64,000 nt of DNA from an uncultured Flavobacteriaceae bacterium (GTDB lineage: Bacteria > Bacteroidota > Bacteroidia > Flavobacteriales > Flavobacteriaceae): contig CANKUU010000007.1 in NCBI GenBank assembly GCA_947486785.1, positions 62,001-126,000 on the forward strand. The letters are read 5' to 3'. This document shows positions 27,729-37,433 of this stretch, piece by piece. The position numbers and the translations under genes were made by a program. The notes beneath the pieces were generated by a model, which worked only from the letters and a program-made list of their open reading frames with translations, was not told the origin of the DNA and did no database searches. How positions within the stretch are numbered: position 1 is the stretch's first letter; each line of letters opens with the position of its first letter.

Positions 27729-28870
27729 TACAAACCGCAGAAAGGTTAAAAACGGTTCAAGAATATTACTTTTCAAAAAAATTAAGAGAAGTGCGTGGCT
27801 TAATAGCGCAAGGCAAACCTATTATTAATATGGGTATTGGTAGTCCAGATTTAGCACCCTCTAAAGAAGTGATAAAAGCAATACAGAATGCGGTAACTGA
27901 TGCTGGTGCACATCAATATCAAAGCTATCAAGGCCTTCCAGAATTAAGGCAAGCGATGAGTACATTTTATAAAAATAAATTTGATGTAGCATTAGATGCG
28001 CTTACCGAAGTTTTACCATTAATGGGCTCTAAAGAAGGCATAATGCATATTAGTATGGCTTTTTTAAATGAAGGTGATGGGGTTTTAATTCCTAACCCTG
28101 GCTACCCAACATATACTTCTGTTAGCAAATTGGTAGGTGCAATACCCACGTATTACGATTTAACAGAAAATAGTGGTTGGTTTCCTGATCTATCACTTTT
28201 AGAAAAAGAAGATTTATCAAAAGTGAAGTTAATGTGGGTAAGTTATCCACATATGCCTACTGGGGCTACCGCCAATGAGGCTCAATTTAAAGCACTAATA
28301 GCATTTGCAAAACGCAATAAAATATTATTGGTGAACGATAACCCTTATAGTTTTGTTTTAAATAAACAGGCACATAGTATTTTAAGTATTGATGGCGCAA
28401 AAGAAGTAGCACTTGAATTAAATTCTTTAAGTAAAACCTTTAATATGGCGGGTTGGCGTGTAGGTATGCTATTAGGTAGTAAACTTAACTTAACGGCAGT
28501 TTTAAAAGTAAAAAGCAATATGGATTCTGGCATGTTTTACGGTATCCAAAAAGGAGCAATTGCAGCCTTAGAAAGTCCGCAAACTTGGTTTGATAATCTC
28601 ACTGAAGTATATGAAAGAAGAAAACAATTAATGGTACAACTGGTAAAAAAAATAGGATGTACATATGATGAAAATTCTGTTGGCATGTTTATTTGGGCGA
28701 AGTTACCCGACACCATACCATCTTCAGAAAAATTTATAGACGGTATTTTGTATACTAAAGATATTTTTATAACTCCTGGCACCATTTTCGGAAGTAATGG
28801 AGAAGGGTATATAAGGTTTTCATTATGTGTAGATGCGGCTAAAATTCAAGAAGCAATTGATCGGTTTTAG
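27725..28870 (+). CDS. class I/II aminotransferase of aromatic amino acid synthesis
   Basis: 381 residues of fold type I PLP aminotransferases. The cofactor lysine is Lys237 in NSLSKTFNMAGWRVG, with NPGYPTY and NDNPY upstream. Placed between the prephenate dehydratase and dehydrogenase genes, it probably transaminates phenylpyruvate and hydroxyphenylpyruvate. Sequence alone would also fit aspartate or LL-diaminopimelate type enzymes; context decides. Confidence 0.88.
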   Translation: MIQTAERLKTVQEYYFSKKLREVRGLIAQGKPIINMGIGSPDLAPSKEVIKAIQNAVTDAGAHQYQSYQGLPELRQAMSTFYKNKFDVALDALTEVLPLMGSKEGIMHISMAFLNEGDGVLIPNPGYPTYTSVSKLVGAIPTYYDLTENSGWFPDLSLLEKEDLSKVKLMWVSYPHMPTGATANEAQFKALIAFAKRNKILLVNDNPYSFVLNKQAHSILSIDGAKEVALELNSLSKTFNMAGWRVGMLLGSKLNLTAVLKVKSNMDSGMFYGIQKGAIAALESPQTWFDNLTEVYERRKQLMVQLVKKIGCTYDENSVGMFIWAKLPDTIPSSEKFIDGILYTKDIFITPGTIFGSNGEGYIRFSLCVDAAKIQEAIDRF

Positions 28871-28951
28871 TAATGGCTTTAAAATTGAAATATTTTGAAT
28901 AGGCTTTTAGAATTAAATTTTGATTTGAAAAAGGATAAATAGGTAGATAAA

Positions 28952-29812
28952 ATGAATGTATTTGTAATTGGTGTAGGATTAATAGGTGGGTCTTTTGCAA
29001 AAGACATTAAGCGAATTGTGCCAGCAGTAAATATATATGGTATTGATGTTAATAAGGCGCATTTAGAAGAGGCTTTAAAATTAAAACTTATTGATTTTAA
29101 ATCGAGTTATAACGATCTAAAAATTGCTGACATAGTTATTGTAACAATACCTGTTGATGTATTGGTTACCGAGTTACCAACTATATTGGATAAGGTAGGT
29201 GATGATTGTGTGGTGTTTGATGGAGGCTCAACAAAGAAGTTAATTTGTGAGCAATTAAAGAACCATCCTAAGAGAAGAAACTATTTGGCATGTCACCCAA
29301 TTGCAGGTACCGAATTTTCTGGTCCCGCAGCAGCAATTGAGGGTTTGTATGAAGGTAAAACTAATATCATCTGTGAGGTAGAGGAAACCGCTTTTAAATT
29401 GCAAGAAAGAGCACTAGAATTATTTCAAAATATGGGTATGCGTATTCGTTATATGAACCCAGAGGCACATGATAAACACATTGCTTACGTATCTCATTTG
29501 TCACATATTAGTTCTTTTATGTTAGGAAAAACTGTTATTGAAAAAGAGAAAAATGAGCGTGATATTTTTGACATGGCAGGTTCGGGTTTTGAGAGTACAG
29601 TTCGTTTGGCAAAAAGTTCGCCAGCGATGTGGACACCTATTTTTGAGCAGAATAAAGAGAATGTTATAGAAACTTTAAATGAGTTTATAAATAATCTAGA
29701 AGCGTTTAAAAAAATGTTAAGTACAGATAATTTTAAAGGAATATATAATGAGATGAATAATACCAATAGAATAAAAGAAATATTAAACGGTATACCTCTA
29801 ACTAAAAATTAA
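28952..29812 (+). CDS. tyrA: prephenate dehydrogenase
   Basis: 286 residues. The NAD(P) loop is IGVGLIGGSFAKD at the N-terminus; CHPIAGTEFSGP and HDKHIAYVSHLSH are the catalytic segments with the active-site histidine. It makes hydroxyphenylpyruvate for tyrosine. No ACT domain follows, so feedback control may lie elsewhere. It is 81 bases after the aminotransferase gene. Confidence 0.94.
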   Translation: MNVFVIGVGLIGGSFAKDIKRIVPAVNIYGIDVNKAHLEEALKLKLIDFKSSYNDLKIADIVIVTIPVDVLVTELPTILDKVGDDCVVFDGGSTKKLICEQLKNHPKRRNYLACHPIAGTEFSGPAAAIEGLYEGKTNIICEVEETAFKLQERALELFQNMGMRIRYMNPEAHDKHIAYVSHLSHISSFMLGKTVIEKEKNERDIFDMAGSGFESTVRLAKSSPAMWTPIFEQNKENVIETLNEFINNLEAFKKMLSTDNFKGIYNEMNNTNRIKEILNGIPLTKN

Positions 29813-29837
29813 GAGTAGGTGTAATTATTAAACCCGC

Positions 29838-30005
29838 ATGATGCATTTAAAAAACTATTCGTCTCATAAATACAAAGAAAATATTGCGCTTAGGTCTTAC
29901 AACAAAGATTTACTTTGCCAAGAGCTCAATATTTATTCATCTAAAGGGGCGAGTTTTAAACTAAAATTGCTGGTTAACCAAAGTATAAAATCAATTATTA
30001 ATTAA
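29838..30005 (+). CDS. possible 55-residue small protein
   Basis: An ATG-ATG start and 55 codons to TAA in the 268-bp gap between tyrA and the DAHP synthase gene. The product (starting MMHLKNYSSHKYKENIAL) is basic and soluble with no recognised family. No ribosome binding site supports it. It may be chance in AT-rich DNA. Confidence 0.2.
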   Translation: MMHLKNYSSHKYKENIALRSYNKDLLCQELNIYSSKGASFKLKLLVNQSIKSIIN

Positions 30006-30080
30006 ATACCTGAAGAAACGAGCTAGTGAAAACAAAACCTTTATTACTCACTAATAACGTCTTCGTACAAAAACAAAGTA

Positions 30081-31163
30081 ATGAAAAATACAAAAGAAAT
30101 GAGAACATGGTTGGACGATATGGGTTTAGATCATCCACTAGTAATAGCAGGGCCATGTAGTGCAGAAACCGAAGATCAAGTATTGCGAATTGCGCATAGC
30201 TTAAAAGATACTGATGTAAATTACTACCGCGCAGGAATTTGGAAACCCAGAACACGACCTGGTAATTTTGAAGGAGTTGGAGCTTTGGGTTTAAAATGGT
30301 TACAGAAGGTAAAGCAGGAAACCGGTTTAAAAACAGCAACAGAGGTAGCTAATCGAGCTCATGTAGAGTTAGCCTTAGAGCACGATGTGGATTTACTTTG
30401 GATTGGCGCAAGATCAACGGTAAGCCCTTTTATTATGCAAGAGTTGGCAGACGCTTTAGCAGGAACCGATAAAATTGTTTTGGTAAAAAATCCAGTAAAC
30501 CCCGATTTGGCATTGTGGCTCGGAGGTATAGAAAGACTGCATACTGCAGGAATTAAAAAATTGGGAGCTATTCATAGAGGCTTTTCTACTTACGAGAAAT
30601 CTAAATATAGAAATATTCCAGAGTGGCAATTAGCTATTGAGTTTCAAAATAAATTTCCTGATTTACCTTTGATTAACGATCCTTCGCATATTACCGGTAA
30701 ACGTGATATGATTTTTGATGTTTCTCAAACCGCTTTAGATCTCAATTTTGACGGTTTAATGATAGAAACGCACCACGATCCTGATAATGCTTGGAGTGAT
30801 GCTGCACAACAGGTGACACCAGATCGCTTAGTTCAAATTATGACCGATTTAAAGATTAGAAAAGAGTCTGATCCTGAGGCTGATTACAATAATAAATTAA
30901 GTAATTTAAGAGCTCAAATTGATGTTATTGATAATCAATTGATTGAAACTTTAGGAAAACGAATGAAAGTTTCAGATGGTATTGGAGGCTTGAAAAAAGA
31001 ACGAAATGTAGCTGTGTTACAATCAAACAGATGGAATGCTATTCTAGGTAAAATGATTTTAGAAGGTGAAACAAAAGGCTTGAGTGAAGAATTTGTGCTA
31101 AGAATGTTTAAGGCTATTCATCAAGAATCAATTAATCATCAAGAAAAGATTATTAACTCTTAA
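30081..31163 (+). CDS. DAHP synthase-chorismate mutase (type II) bifunctional enzyme
   Basis: 360 residues. The N-terminal 265 residues are a KDPG-aldolase-like DAHP synthase: VIAGPCSAE, YRAGIWKPRTRPG, NDPSHITGKR and ETHHDPDNAWSDA. From about 270 an AroQ chorismate mutase helix bundle follows (LRAQIDVIDNQLIETLGKRM). The fusion order, mutase at the C-terminus, is opposite to Bacillus and usual in this phylum. It joins pathway entry with the branch to Phe and Tyr, and the mutase part may bring feedback control. Confidence 0.94.
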   Translation: MKNTKEMRTWLDDMGLDHPLVIAGPCSAETEDQVLRIAHSLKDTDVNYYRAGIWKPRTRPGNFEGVGALGLKWLQKVKQETGLKTATEVANRAHVELALEHDVDLLWIGARSTVSPFIMQELADALAGTDKIVLVKNPVNPDLALWLGGIERLHTAGIKKLGAIHRGFSTYEKSKYRNIPEWQLAIEFQNKFPDLPLINDPSHITGKRDMIFDVSQTALDLNFDGLMIETHHDPDNAWSDAAQQVTPDRLVQIMTDLKIRKESDPEADYNNKLSNLRAQIDVIDNQLIETLGKRMKVSDGIGGLKKERNVAVLQSNRWNAILGKMILEGETKGLSEEFVLRMFKAIHQESINHQEKIINS

Positions 31164-31212
31164 AAGTAATTTCTGGGTTAAATGAATAAGCCATACTGGT
31201 TAAGTAATTTTA

Positions 31213-31249
31213 TAAAAAAAAAGTCCGTTGATTTAAACGGACTTTTTTT
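31213..31249. terminator. bidirectional terminator
   Basis: AAGTCCGT pairs with ACGGACTT around 31221-31243, flanked by an A run and a T run, so it can end transcripts from both sides: the DAHP synthase gene on plus and the frameshifted gene on minus. Confidence 0.8.
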
Positions 31250-31585
31250 ATTCATAAAAATGGTATTGTACTGAAAAGTCAAATACAGCACGGCTTTCTC
31301 TATCGTGAGGCACCTGATTTTGTTCTGTAAAACAATATTCGCCGGAGCTAAAAGAGCTAAAATAACTTTAAATTTATTGCCTTCTAATTCATCAACGCTA
31401 AAATTTAGAGCATGTTTGGGGTCAATTTTTACATTTGAACTATTTATCTTGTCGATTATGGTATAAGCATCAAACTCAAACTCAACCAATTCAATAACAG
31501 TTTTATTGCTAATCGTTTCTTGGTTATAAAAAGAGGAGGTGATAAAACATAAAACAAGAATACATAGTTTTTTAAAGTATTTCAT
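31248..31585 (-). pseudogene. frameshifted small exported protein of unknown function
   Basis: The start MKYFKKLCILVLCFITSSF is a signal peptide. The frame reads well until about 31367, then continues sensibly only in another frame: YFSSFSSGEYCFTEQNQVP and later ESRAVFDFSVQYHFYE, ending in a TAA at 31248 right before the terminator. Restoring one A in the AAA run at 31367-31369 joins the two parts into a 112-residue protein. The unbroken frame instead runs through the terminator to 31178, which is not credible as a protein end. It is either a recent one-base deletion or a sequencing error. No family recognised. Confidence 0.7.
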
Positions 31586-31691
31586 TTTTATAGGTTTAAT
31601 GGTTTGTGTGTAAAATTGTTTAAAGAAAAATAGGATATATTTTCGCAATTTTAGACTTACTTTGTGACATATAAATAATTTGATTGTACGT

Positions 31692-32645
31692 ATGGTTGGT
31701 GTCGTTTATAAATCTACAGGAAGCTGGTATACAGTAAAAACAGAAGATGGTGATTTCTATGAATGTCGAATTAAAGGAAAATTTAGAATACAAGGCATTA
31801 AGAGTACTAACCCTATTGCTGTGGGTGATGGTGTGATATTCGAAATAGAGAAGTTAGGAGACGTCACCGTGGGTACTATTTCGGCAATTGAAGAACGGAA
31901 AAATTATATAATTAGAAAATCGGTAAACCTCTCAAAACAAACGCACATTATCGCGTCTAATTTAGATCAGGTTTTTTTAATCATCACGCTAAATAATCCA
32001 AAGACGTATCCAGTATTTATTGATCGATTTTTGGCAACAGCAGAAGCTTACGATATTCCTGTGGTGTTACTTTTTAATAAAATAGACACTTATAACGAAG
32101 ATGAATTACTTGAGATAAAATACCTTGCAGCTTTATACCGAAAAATTGGTTATCAGTGTATTGGTATTTCGGCAATTACCGCCAAAAATGTCGATAAGGT
32201 TAAGAAACTAATGCTCTCTAAAACAAGTATGTTTATAGGACATTCTGGCGCAGGAAAATCTACTTTAGTAAATGTATTAGAACCAAATTTAAAATTAAAA
32301 ACCGCTCAGATTTCAGAGCAGCATCTTCAAGGACAACATACCACTACTTTCGCCGAAATGTATGATTTAAGTTTTAATGCCAAAATAATAGATACCCCTG
32401 GTATTAAGGGTTTTGGAGTTGTAGACATGAAAAAAGAGGAAATAGGGGACTATTTTAAAGAGTTTTTCAATCTAAAAATAAACTGTAAATTTAATAATTG
32501 CTTACATTTAGATGAGCCAAAATGCGCAGTAAAAGAAGCTTTAGACAATGATGAGGTAGCATGGAGCCGATATAAAAGTTATGTGCAAATACTAAAAGGT
32601 GAGGATGAGAATTACAGAACAGATATTTATAGCGAAAAAAAGTGA
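31692..32645 (+). CDS. rsgA: ribosome small-subunit-dependent GTPase A
   Basis: A circularly permuted GTPase: the OB fold comes first (VYKSTGSWYTVKTEDG), then G4 LFNKID, G1 GHSGAGKSTLVN and G3 DTPGIKGFG, and a C-terminal zinc site CKFNNCLHLDEPKC. It helps mature the 30S subunit. The ATG at 31692 is preferred because family members usually begin just before VYKSTGSWY; a TTG at 31680 is possible. TTACTTTG at 31657-31664 resembles a -7 box. Confidence 0.94.
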   Translation: MVGVVYKSTGSWYTVKTEDGDFYECRIKGKFRIQGIKSTNPIAVGDGVIFEIEKLGDVTVGTISAIEERKNYIIRKSVNLSKQTHIIASNLDQVFLIITLNNPKTYPVFIDRFLATAEAYDIPVVLLFNKIDTYNEDELLEIKYLAALYRKIGYQCIGISAITAKNVDKVKKLMLSKTSMFIGHSGAGKSTLVNVLEPNLKLKTAQISEQHLQGQHTTTFAEMYDLSFNAKIIDTPGIKGFGVVDMKKEEIGDYFKEFFNLKINCKFNNCLHLDEPKCAVKEALDNDEVAWSRYKSYVQILKGEDENYRTDIYSEKK

Positions 32646-33094
32646 GGGCAGTAATACAAAGAGTATCAAGAGCTAGTGTAGAAGTAGAGGGGCAGTATGT
32701 ATCAAAAATTGAAAAAGGACTGCTAATTTTTTTAGGAATTGAAGCGTCGGATGATAAAGAAGATATTGATTGGCTATCTAGAAAAATATCAAACCTTCGT
32801 ATTTTTAATGATGCCTCTGGTATAATGAATGAGTCGCTTTTACAAAGTAAAGGAGATGCAATAGTCGTGAGTCAATTCACACTTCATGCGGCTACAAAAA
32901 AAGGAAATCGCCCCTCTTATATTAAAGCAGCAAGTCCAGAGCAGGCCATAATTTTATATGAGAATTTTGTAAAACGGTTGAAACTAGACTTAGGAAAAAG
33001 TGTTGGTACAGGCGTTTTTGGTGCCGATATGAAAGTAGAATTGCTGAACGATGGCCCGGTAACCATTATAATTGATACCAAAAGAAAAGAATAA
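32642..33094 (+). CDS. dtd: D-aminoacyl-tRNA deacylase
   Basis: 150 residues, GTG start overlapping the rsgA stop (GTGA). MRAVIQRVSRASVEVEG opens the protein, VSQFTLHA carries the conserved SQFTL and the C-terminal side has NDGPVTIIID, the cross-dimer Gly-x-Pro-like motif. It hydrolyses D-amino acids from mischarged tRNA. Confidence 0.94.
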   Translation: MRAVIQRVSRASVEVEGQYVSKIEKGLLIFLGIEASDDKEDIDWLSRKISNLRIFNDASGIMNESLLQSKGDAIVVSQFTLHAATKKGNRPSYIKAASPEQAIILYENFVKRLKLDLGKSVGTGVFGADMKVELLNDGPVTIIIDTKRKE

Positions 33095-33153
33095 CCATAG
33101 TTATTTCGAAGATCAGTATAATTTACACGAATTTTACATGCAAATTTTAGCAT

Positions 33154-33288
33154 ATGAGCATGCTTATTCAGCTTTTTCTAGATCTTAAAAACAACTACAT
33201 CAATTCGTCTAATTATACAAATGGTGATTTATTAGAATTTTATAACATTGCGGTTGAAAAAAGAATCAAAGCAAATAGTTTTGTCTAA
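33154..33288 (+). CDS. possible 44-residue small protein
   Basis: ATG to TAA, 44 codons, between dtd and the MazG-like gene. The product begins MSMLIQLFLDLKNNYINSS and ends FYNIAVEKRIKANSFV, an amphipathic helical look rather than random low-complexity. It ends 8 bases before the next likely start. No family recognised. Confidence 0.3.
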   Translation: MSMLIQLFLDLKNNYINSSNYTNGDLLEFYNIAVEKRIKANSFV

Positions 33289-33295
33289 AAAAAAT

Positions 33296-33628
33296 ATGAA
33301 AATGAATATAGAAAATGCCCAACAAGTTGTAGATGACTGGATAAAATCTCACGGCGTACGTTACTTTAATGAACTTACCAATATGGCACAGCTTACAGAA
33401 GAAGTAGGAGAGGTGGCTCGCATTATCGCTCGTAGGTATGGAGAACAAAGTGAGAAAGAATCTGATAAGAGTAAAGATTTAGGTGAAGAGTTGGCAGACG
33501 TTCTTTTTGTAGTACTATGTTTGGCAAACCAAACAGGGGTAAACTTACAAGAAGCTTTTGATAAAAAATTAGACCTAAAAACCAAGCGCGATCACGATAG
33601 GCATCACAATAATATTAAATTGAAATAA
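33296..33628 (+). CDS. MazG-like nucleotide pyrophosphohydrolase
   Basis: 110 residues from the ATG at 33296. The all-alpha NTP pyrophosphatase motifs EEVGEVARI (EExxE) and DLGEELADVLF (ExxD) coordinate magnesium. It hydrolyses NTP or dNTP side products to monophosphates. An in-frame TTG at 33248 would extend it by 16 residues, but the added part is unlike the family. Single-domain MazG is usual here. Confidence 0.88.
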   Translation: MKMNIENAQQVVDDWIKSHGVRYFNELTNMAQLTEEVGEVARIIARRYGEQSEKESDKSKDLGEELADVLFVVLCLANQTGVNLQEAFDKKLDLKTKRDHDRHHNNIKLK

Positions 33629-33723
33629 TAGTATCTTTGATGCCTAAATAATAAGAATATTTTACCTCTTTGTCAAAAGATGGTACGGTCTTCTATGGTA
33701 AATAACTTAAAGAAAATTGAACT

Positions 33724-34953
33724 TTGAATTTACGGCTAACCACACCGACGAGTATTCTTATTAGAGCATCTATTCAAATAACTGGCTCAAAAAGCGAATC
33801 AAACCGCTCTTTGCTTTTACAAGCATTATATCCAAATTTGACCATTAGTAACGTTTCAAATTCTGATGATGCTCGGGTTATGCAAAGCGGACTTAAGATA
33901 GTAAATGGCGAAGTCGATATACACCATGCCGGCACTGCAATGCGTTTTCTTACGGGATATTTTGCATCGCAAGAAGGTAAAGAGGTTGTTTTAACTGGGT
34001 CTAAACGTATGACAGAAAGACCGATTAAAGTTTTAGTAGACGCCCTTCGGTTGCTTGGTGCTAAAATTGAATATTTGGTAAATGATGGCTACCCGCCAAT
34101 TCGTATATGCGGTAAAAGACTAACTAAAAATAAGGTGAGCTTGCCTGCAAATATTAGTAGCCAATATATCTCATCGTTACTATTAATTGCACCAAGCTTA
34201 GAAAATGGTCTTGAGCTAGAGCTAATAGGTTCTATTACATCAGTACCTTATATAAAAATGACTTTAGGTTTGTTAACCGAAATTGGTGTAGATAATTCAT
34301 TTAGCGACAACCTAATTAAAGTGCAACCTAAGCAATTCGTTTTAAATAAGCATTTAATAGTAGAGTCTGATTGGAGTTCAGCATCTTATTTTTATAGTAT
34401 TATTGCTTTAAGTGAGGTAGGGTCAGAAATTAAATTATCATCTTTTAAGAAAAATAGCCTACAAGGCGATAGTGTATTGGCCGAAATTTATGCTGATTTT
34501 GGTGTAGAGACCCAAAACCAACAAACTGAAATAGTTTTACGTAAAATAAAAGACTGTCCGTATGAATCGCTAAGTTACGACTTAGTAAATTCACCCGATA
34601 TTGCTCAGACGATAGCTGTTACGTGTTTCGGATTACACATAGGTTGTAAACTAACAGGTTTGCACACCTTAAAAATTAAAGAAACAGATCGTTTAGAGGC
34701 GTTGCAAACAGAACTGTCTAAATTAGGAGCAACAATAGCAGTTACAAACAACGCTTTAAACTTAGAGCCTGCTGAGCATATAAAACCGAACGTGGCAATA
34801 GATACCTATAATGATCATAGAATGGCCATGGCATTTGCACCTTTGGCTTTAAAGACGCAGATTGTAATTAATAATGCTGAGGTGGTTTCAAAATCATATC
34901 CTGATTTCTGGGACGATTTAAAAAAGCTAATGATCACTATTAATCAAAATTAG
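33724..34953 (+). CDS. aroA: 3-phosphoshikimate 1-carboxyvinyltransferase (EPSP synthase)
   Basis: 409 residues. ITGSKSESNRSLLL is the substrate-binding start, HHAGTAMRFLTGYFA holds the PEP loop, and KIKETDRL and YNDHRMAMAFAPLAL complete the site. It makes EPSP in the shikimate pathway. It starts with TTG: a TGA lies two codons upstream in frame, so no other start is possible. Shorter than the E. coli enzyme (427). Confidence 0.94.
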   Translation: MNLRLTTPTSILIRASIQITGSKSESNRSLLLQALYPNLTISNVSNSDDARVMQSGLKIVNGEVDIHHAGTAMRFLTGYFASQEGKEVVLTGSKRMTERPIKVLVDALRLLGAKIEYLVNDGYPPIRICGKRLTKNKVSLPANISSQYISSLLLIAPSLENGLELELIGSITSVPYIKMTLGLLTEIGVDNSFSDNLIKVQPKQFVLNKHLIVESDWSSASYFYSIIALSEVGSEIKLSSFKKNSLQGDSVLAEIYADFGVETQNQQTEIVLRKIKDCPYESLSYDLVNSPDIAQTIAVTCFGLHIGCKLTGLHTLKIKETDRLEALQTELSKLGATIAVTNNALNLEPAEHIKPNVAIDTYNDHRMAMAFAPLALKTQIVINNAEVVSKSYPDFWDDLKKLMITINQN

Positions 34954-35091
34954 GATCAGGGTAATTGAAAAGAGGGTTTTTCGATTGCAGGTTTTTATTA
35001 GATTAACATTCTATTTAATTATCGTTTTACTTGACATCCCCTATCTTGTAATCGTATATTTGTAAACGAGTAAAAAAATAAAAAAATTTAA

Positions 35092-36141
35092 ATGAAATTA
35101 TCAAACTTTGGTTTTGAGCTGCCCGAAAATTTATTAGCAGAATACCCCTCTGAAAATAGAGATGAATCTAAATTAATGGTCATCCATAGAGAAACTGGAA
35201 AAATTGAACATAAAATGTTCAAAGATATGATTGATTATTTTGATGAAGATGATATCATGGTAATCAATAATACTAAAGTGTTTCCTGCAAGATTATATGG
35301 CAACAAGGAAAAAACAGGAGCGCGAATAGAAGTTTTTTTATTGCGTGAACTAAATGAAGAACAACGCTTGTGGGATGTATTAGTAGATCCTGCACGAAAA
35401 ATACGGATTGGAAACAAGCTTTATTTTGGAGATGATGAAACCTTAGTGGCCGAGGTAATTGATAATACAACCTCTAGAGGTAGAACACTTCGTTTTTTGT
35501 ATGATGGTTCTTATGGTGACTTTAGAAGAAAATTAAAAGAATTAGGCGAAACTCCGTTACCTAAATATATAAAAAGAGATGTAGAGCCCGAAGATGAAGA
35601 TCGCTACCAAACCATTTATGCAAAGCATGAAGGTGCAGTTGCAGCGCCAACCGCGGGACTTCATTTCTCAAAGCATTTATTGAAAAGATTAGAAATCAAA
35701 GGGGTTAATTTTGCAGAGATAACTTTACATGTAGGTTTGGGTACATTTAACCCAGTTGAAGTTGAAGATCTTTCTAAGCATAAAATGGATAGTGAGGAGC
35801 TGATTATTGATGAAAGAGCTACAGAAATTGTAAATAATGCAAAAGCGAACAAACGTAGAATATGTGCTATAGGTACTACTGCAATGAGAGGTCTTGAAAG
35901 TGCAGTTTCATCACAACAAACATTAAATACACATGATGGATGGACGAATAAATTTATTTTCCCTCCTTATGAATTTAGTATAGCCAATGCAATGGTAACT
36001 AATTTTCATTTGCCTAAATCTACGCTTTTAATGATGGTGTCTGCGTTTATGGGACATGATTTAATGAATAGAGCGTATAAAGAGGCCATTTTAGAAAACT
36101 ATAAGTTCTATTCATATGGAGACGCCATGTTGATTATTTAA
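35092..36141 (+). CDS. queA: S-adenosylmethionine:tRNA ribosyltransferase-isomerase
   Basis: 349 residues. [41 protein letters not shown] and [10 protein letters not shown] are diagnostic. It transfers the ribosyl part of SAM to preQ1 in tRNA on the way to queuosine. TATATTTG at 35055-35062 is a perfect -7 box 30 bases before the ATG. Confidence 0.95.
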   Translation: MKLSNFGFELPENLLAEYPSENRDESKLMVIHRETGKIEHKMFKDMIDYFDEDDIMVINNTKVFPARLYGNKEKTGARIEVFLLRELNEEQRLWDVLVDPARKIRIGNKLYFGDDETLVAEVIDNTTSRGRTLRFLYDGSYGDFRRKLKELGETPLPKYIKRDVEPEDEDRYQTIYAKHEGAVAAPTAGLHFSKHLLKRLEIKGVNFAEITLHVGLGTFNPVEVEDLSKHKMDSEELIIDERATEIVNNAKANKRRICAIGTTAMRGLESAVSSQQTLNTHDGWTNKFIFPPYEFSIANAMVTNFHLPKSTLLMMVSAFMGHDLMNRAYKEAILENYKFYSYGDAMLII

Positions 36142-36149
36142 ATAATTGG

Positions 36150-36222
36150 TTTATCCCTTTTGGGGTAATAAATTTTAGTAAAACCCTCTTTTATCATTTT
36201 AAAATATAAAGAGGGTTTTTTA
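36150..36222 (+). terminator. double hairpin terminator after queA
   Basis: A first hairpin (TTATCCC with GGGGTAA, about 36152-36168) is followed by a strong one, AAACCCTCTTT (36181-36191) with AAAGAGGGTTT (36208-36218), and a T run. It ends 10 bases before the next GTG start. Confidence 0.8.
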
Positions 36223-36231
36223 TACAATATT

Positions 36232-37272
36232 GTGGATACAAAAAAGAAAGATATACGAGCTTTAACAAAAGAGCAATTACGCGAATTTTTTGTTGCTAAT
36301 GGCGAAAAACCTTTTCGAGGTAATCAAGTATATGAATGGCTTTGGCAAAAATCGGCACATTCTTTTGAAGTGATGACTAATCTCTCGATGAAAACTCGAG
36401 AAATGCTTGAAACAAATTTTGTTATCAACCACATAAAGGTAGATGTAATGCAGAAAAGTTCAGATGGCACCATAAAAAATGCTGTTCGTTTGCATGATGA
36501 TCTAGTGGTTGAATCTGTTTTAATACCCACAAAAACTAGAACAACAGCTTGTGTTTCAAGTCAGGTAGGATGTAGTTTAGATTGCAGATTTTGTGCAACT
36601 TCGCGTTTAAAGAGAATGCGCAATTTAAACCCTGACGAGATTTATGATCAGGTAGTAGCAATAGATAATGAAAGCCGGTTGTATTTTGGTAGGCCTCTGA
36701 GTAATATAGTATTTATGGGTATGGGTGAGCCGCTCATGAATTATAAAAATGTATTAAAAGCGATTGATAAAATTACCGCTCCTGAAGGATTAGGTATGTC
36801 GCCCAAACGCGTTATTGTATCTACCTCAGGTGTGCCAAAAATAATTAAAAAGATGGCAGATGAAGAGGTGAAGTTTAAACTAGCAGTATCTTTACACTCG
36901 GCTATAGATGAAATTAGAACTTCAATAATGCCTTTTAATGCTAGTTTTACTTTAGCAGACTTAAGAGCGTCTTTGCAGTATTGGTATGCCAAAACAAAAA
37001 GTAGAATTACCTATGAGTATGTAGTTTGGAAAGGAATTAATGATAGTCCTAAGGATGCTGCGGCCTTGGTAGAGTTTTGTGGTTTTGCCCCGTCAAAAGT
37101 AAATTTAATTGAATATAACCCCATTGATGAAGGTGAATTTCAACAAGCGTCAGATAAAGCTATAGATATGTATGTAAGAATGCTAGAAAAAAACGGTATC
37201 GTTGTAACCGTTCGCCGATCGCGTGGTAAAGATATTGATGCAGCTTGTGGGCAATTAGCAAATAAATCATAA
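36232..37272 (+). CDS. rlmN: 23S rRNA (adenine-2503)-C2 methyltransferase
   Basis: 346 residues, GTG start. The radical-SAM cluster motif is in GCSLDCRFCATS (CxxxCxxC), NIVFMGMGEPLMNY is the GGE-like segment, and the C-terminal DAACGQL holds the cysteine that resolves the methyl-enzyme intermediate. It also modifies tRNA in other bacteria. Confidence 0.95.
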   Translation: MDTKKKDIRALTKEQLREFFVANGEKPFRGNQVYEWLWQKSAHSFEVMTNLSMKTREMLETNFVINHIKVDVMQKSSDGTIKNAVRLHDDLVVESVLIPTKTRTTACVSSQVGCSLDCRFCATSRLKRMRNLNPDEIYDQVVAIDNESRLYFGRPLSNIVFMGMGEPLMNYKNVLKAIDKITAPEGLGMSPKRVIVSTSGVPKIIKKMADEEVKFKLAVSLHSAIDEIRTSIMPFNASFTLADLRASLQYWYAKTKSRITYEYVVWKGINDSPKDAAALVEFCGFAPSKVNLIEYNPIDEGEFQQASDKAIDMYVRMLEKNGIVVTVRRSRGKDIDAACGQLANKS

Positions 37273-37355
37273 GGTTATAAAAAAGCTAATTTTTAGCCTA
37301 TAGCCCTACTAAACTAAGTGCTGAAATTCTGATACGCTTTAAATTAGTAATAGTG

Positions 37356-37387
37356 GCAAGCAACTTCTAATTACTGCTTGCTTTTTA
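37356..37387 (+). terminator. rho-independent terminator after rlmN
   Basis: GCAAGCA (37356-37362) pairs with TGCTTGC (37375-37381), then TTTTT. Confidence 0.75.
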
Positions 37388-37433
37388 TTAAATTTATCAG
37401 CTATTATAACCGCAACAAAAAAGAATTGTTTTT

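Noticed and set aside
31178-31247. C-terminal end of the long minus frame that runs to 31178
   Set aside because: It is translated from the terminator hairpin; the other frame ends cleanly at 31248 with a natural-looking sequence.
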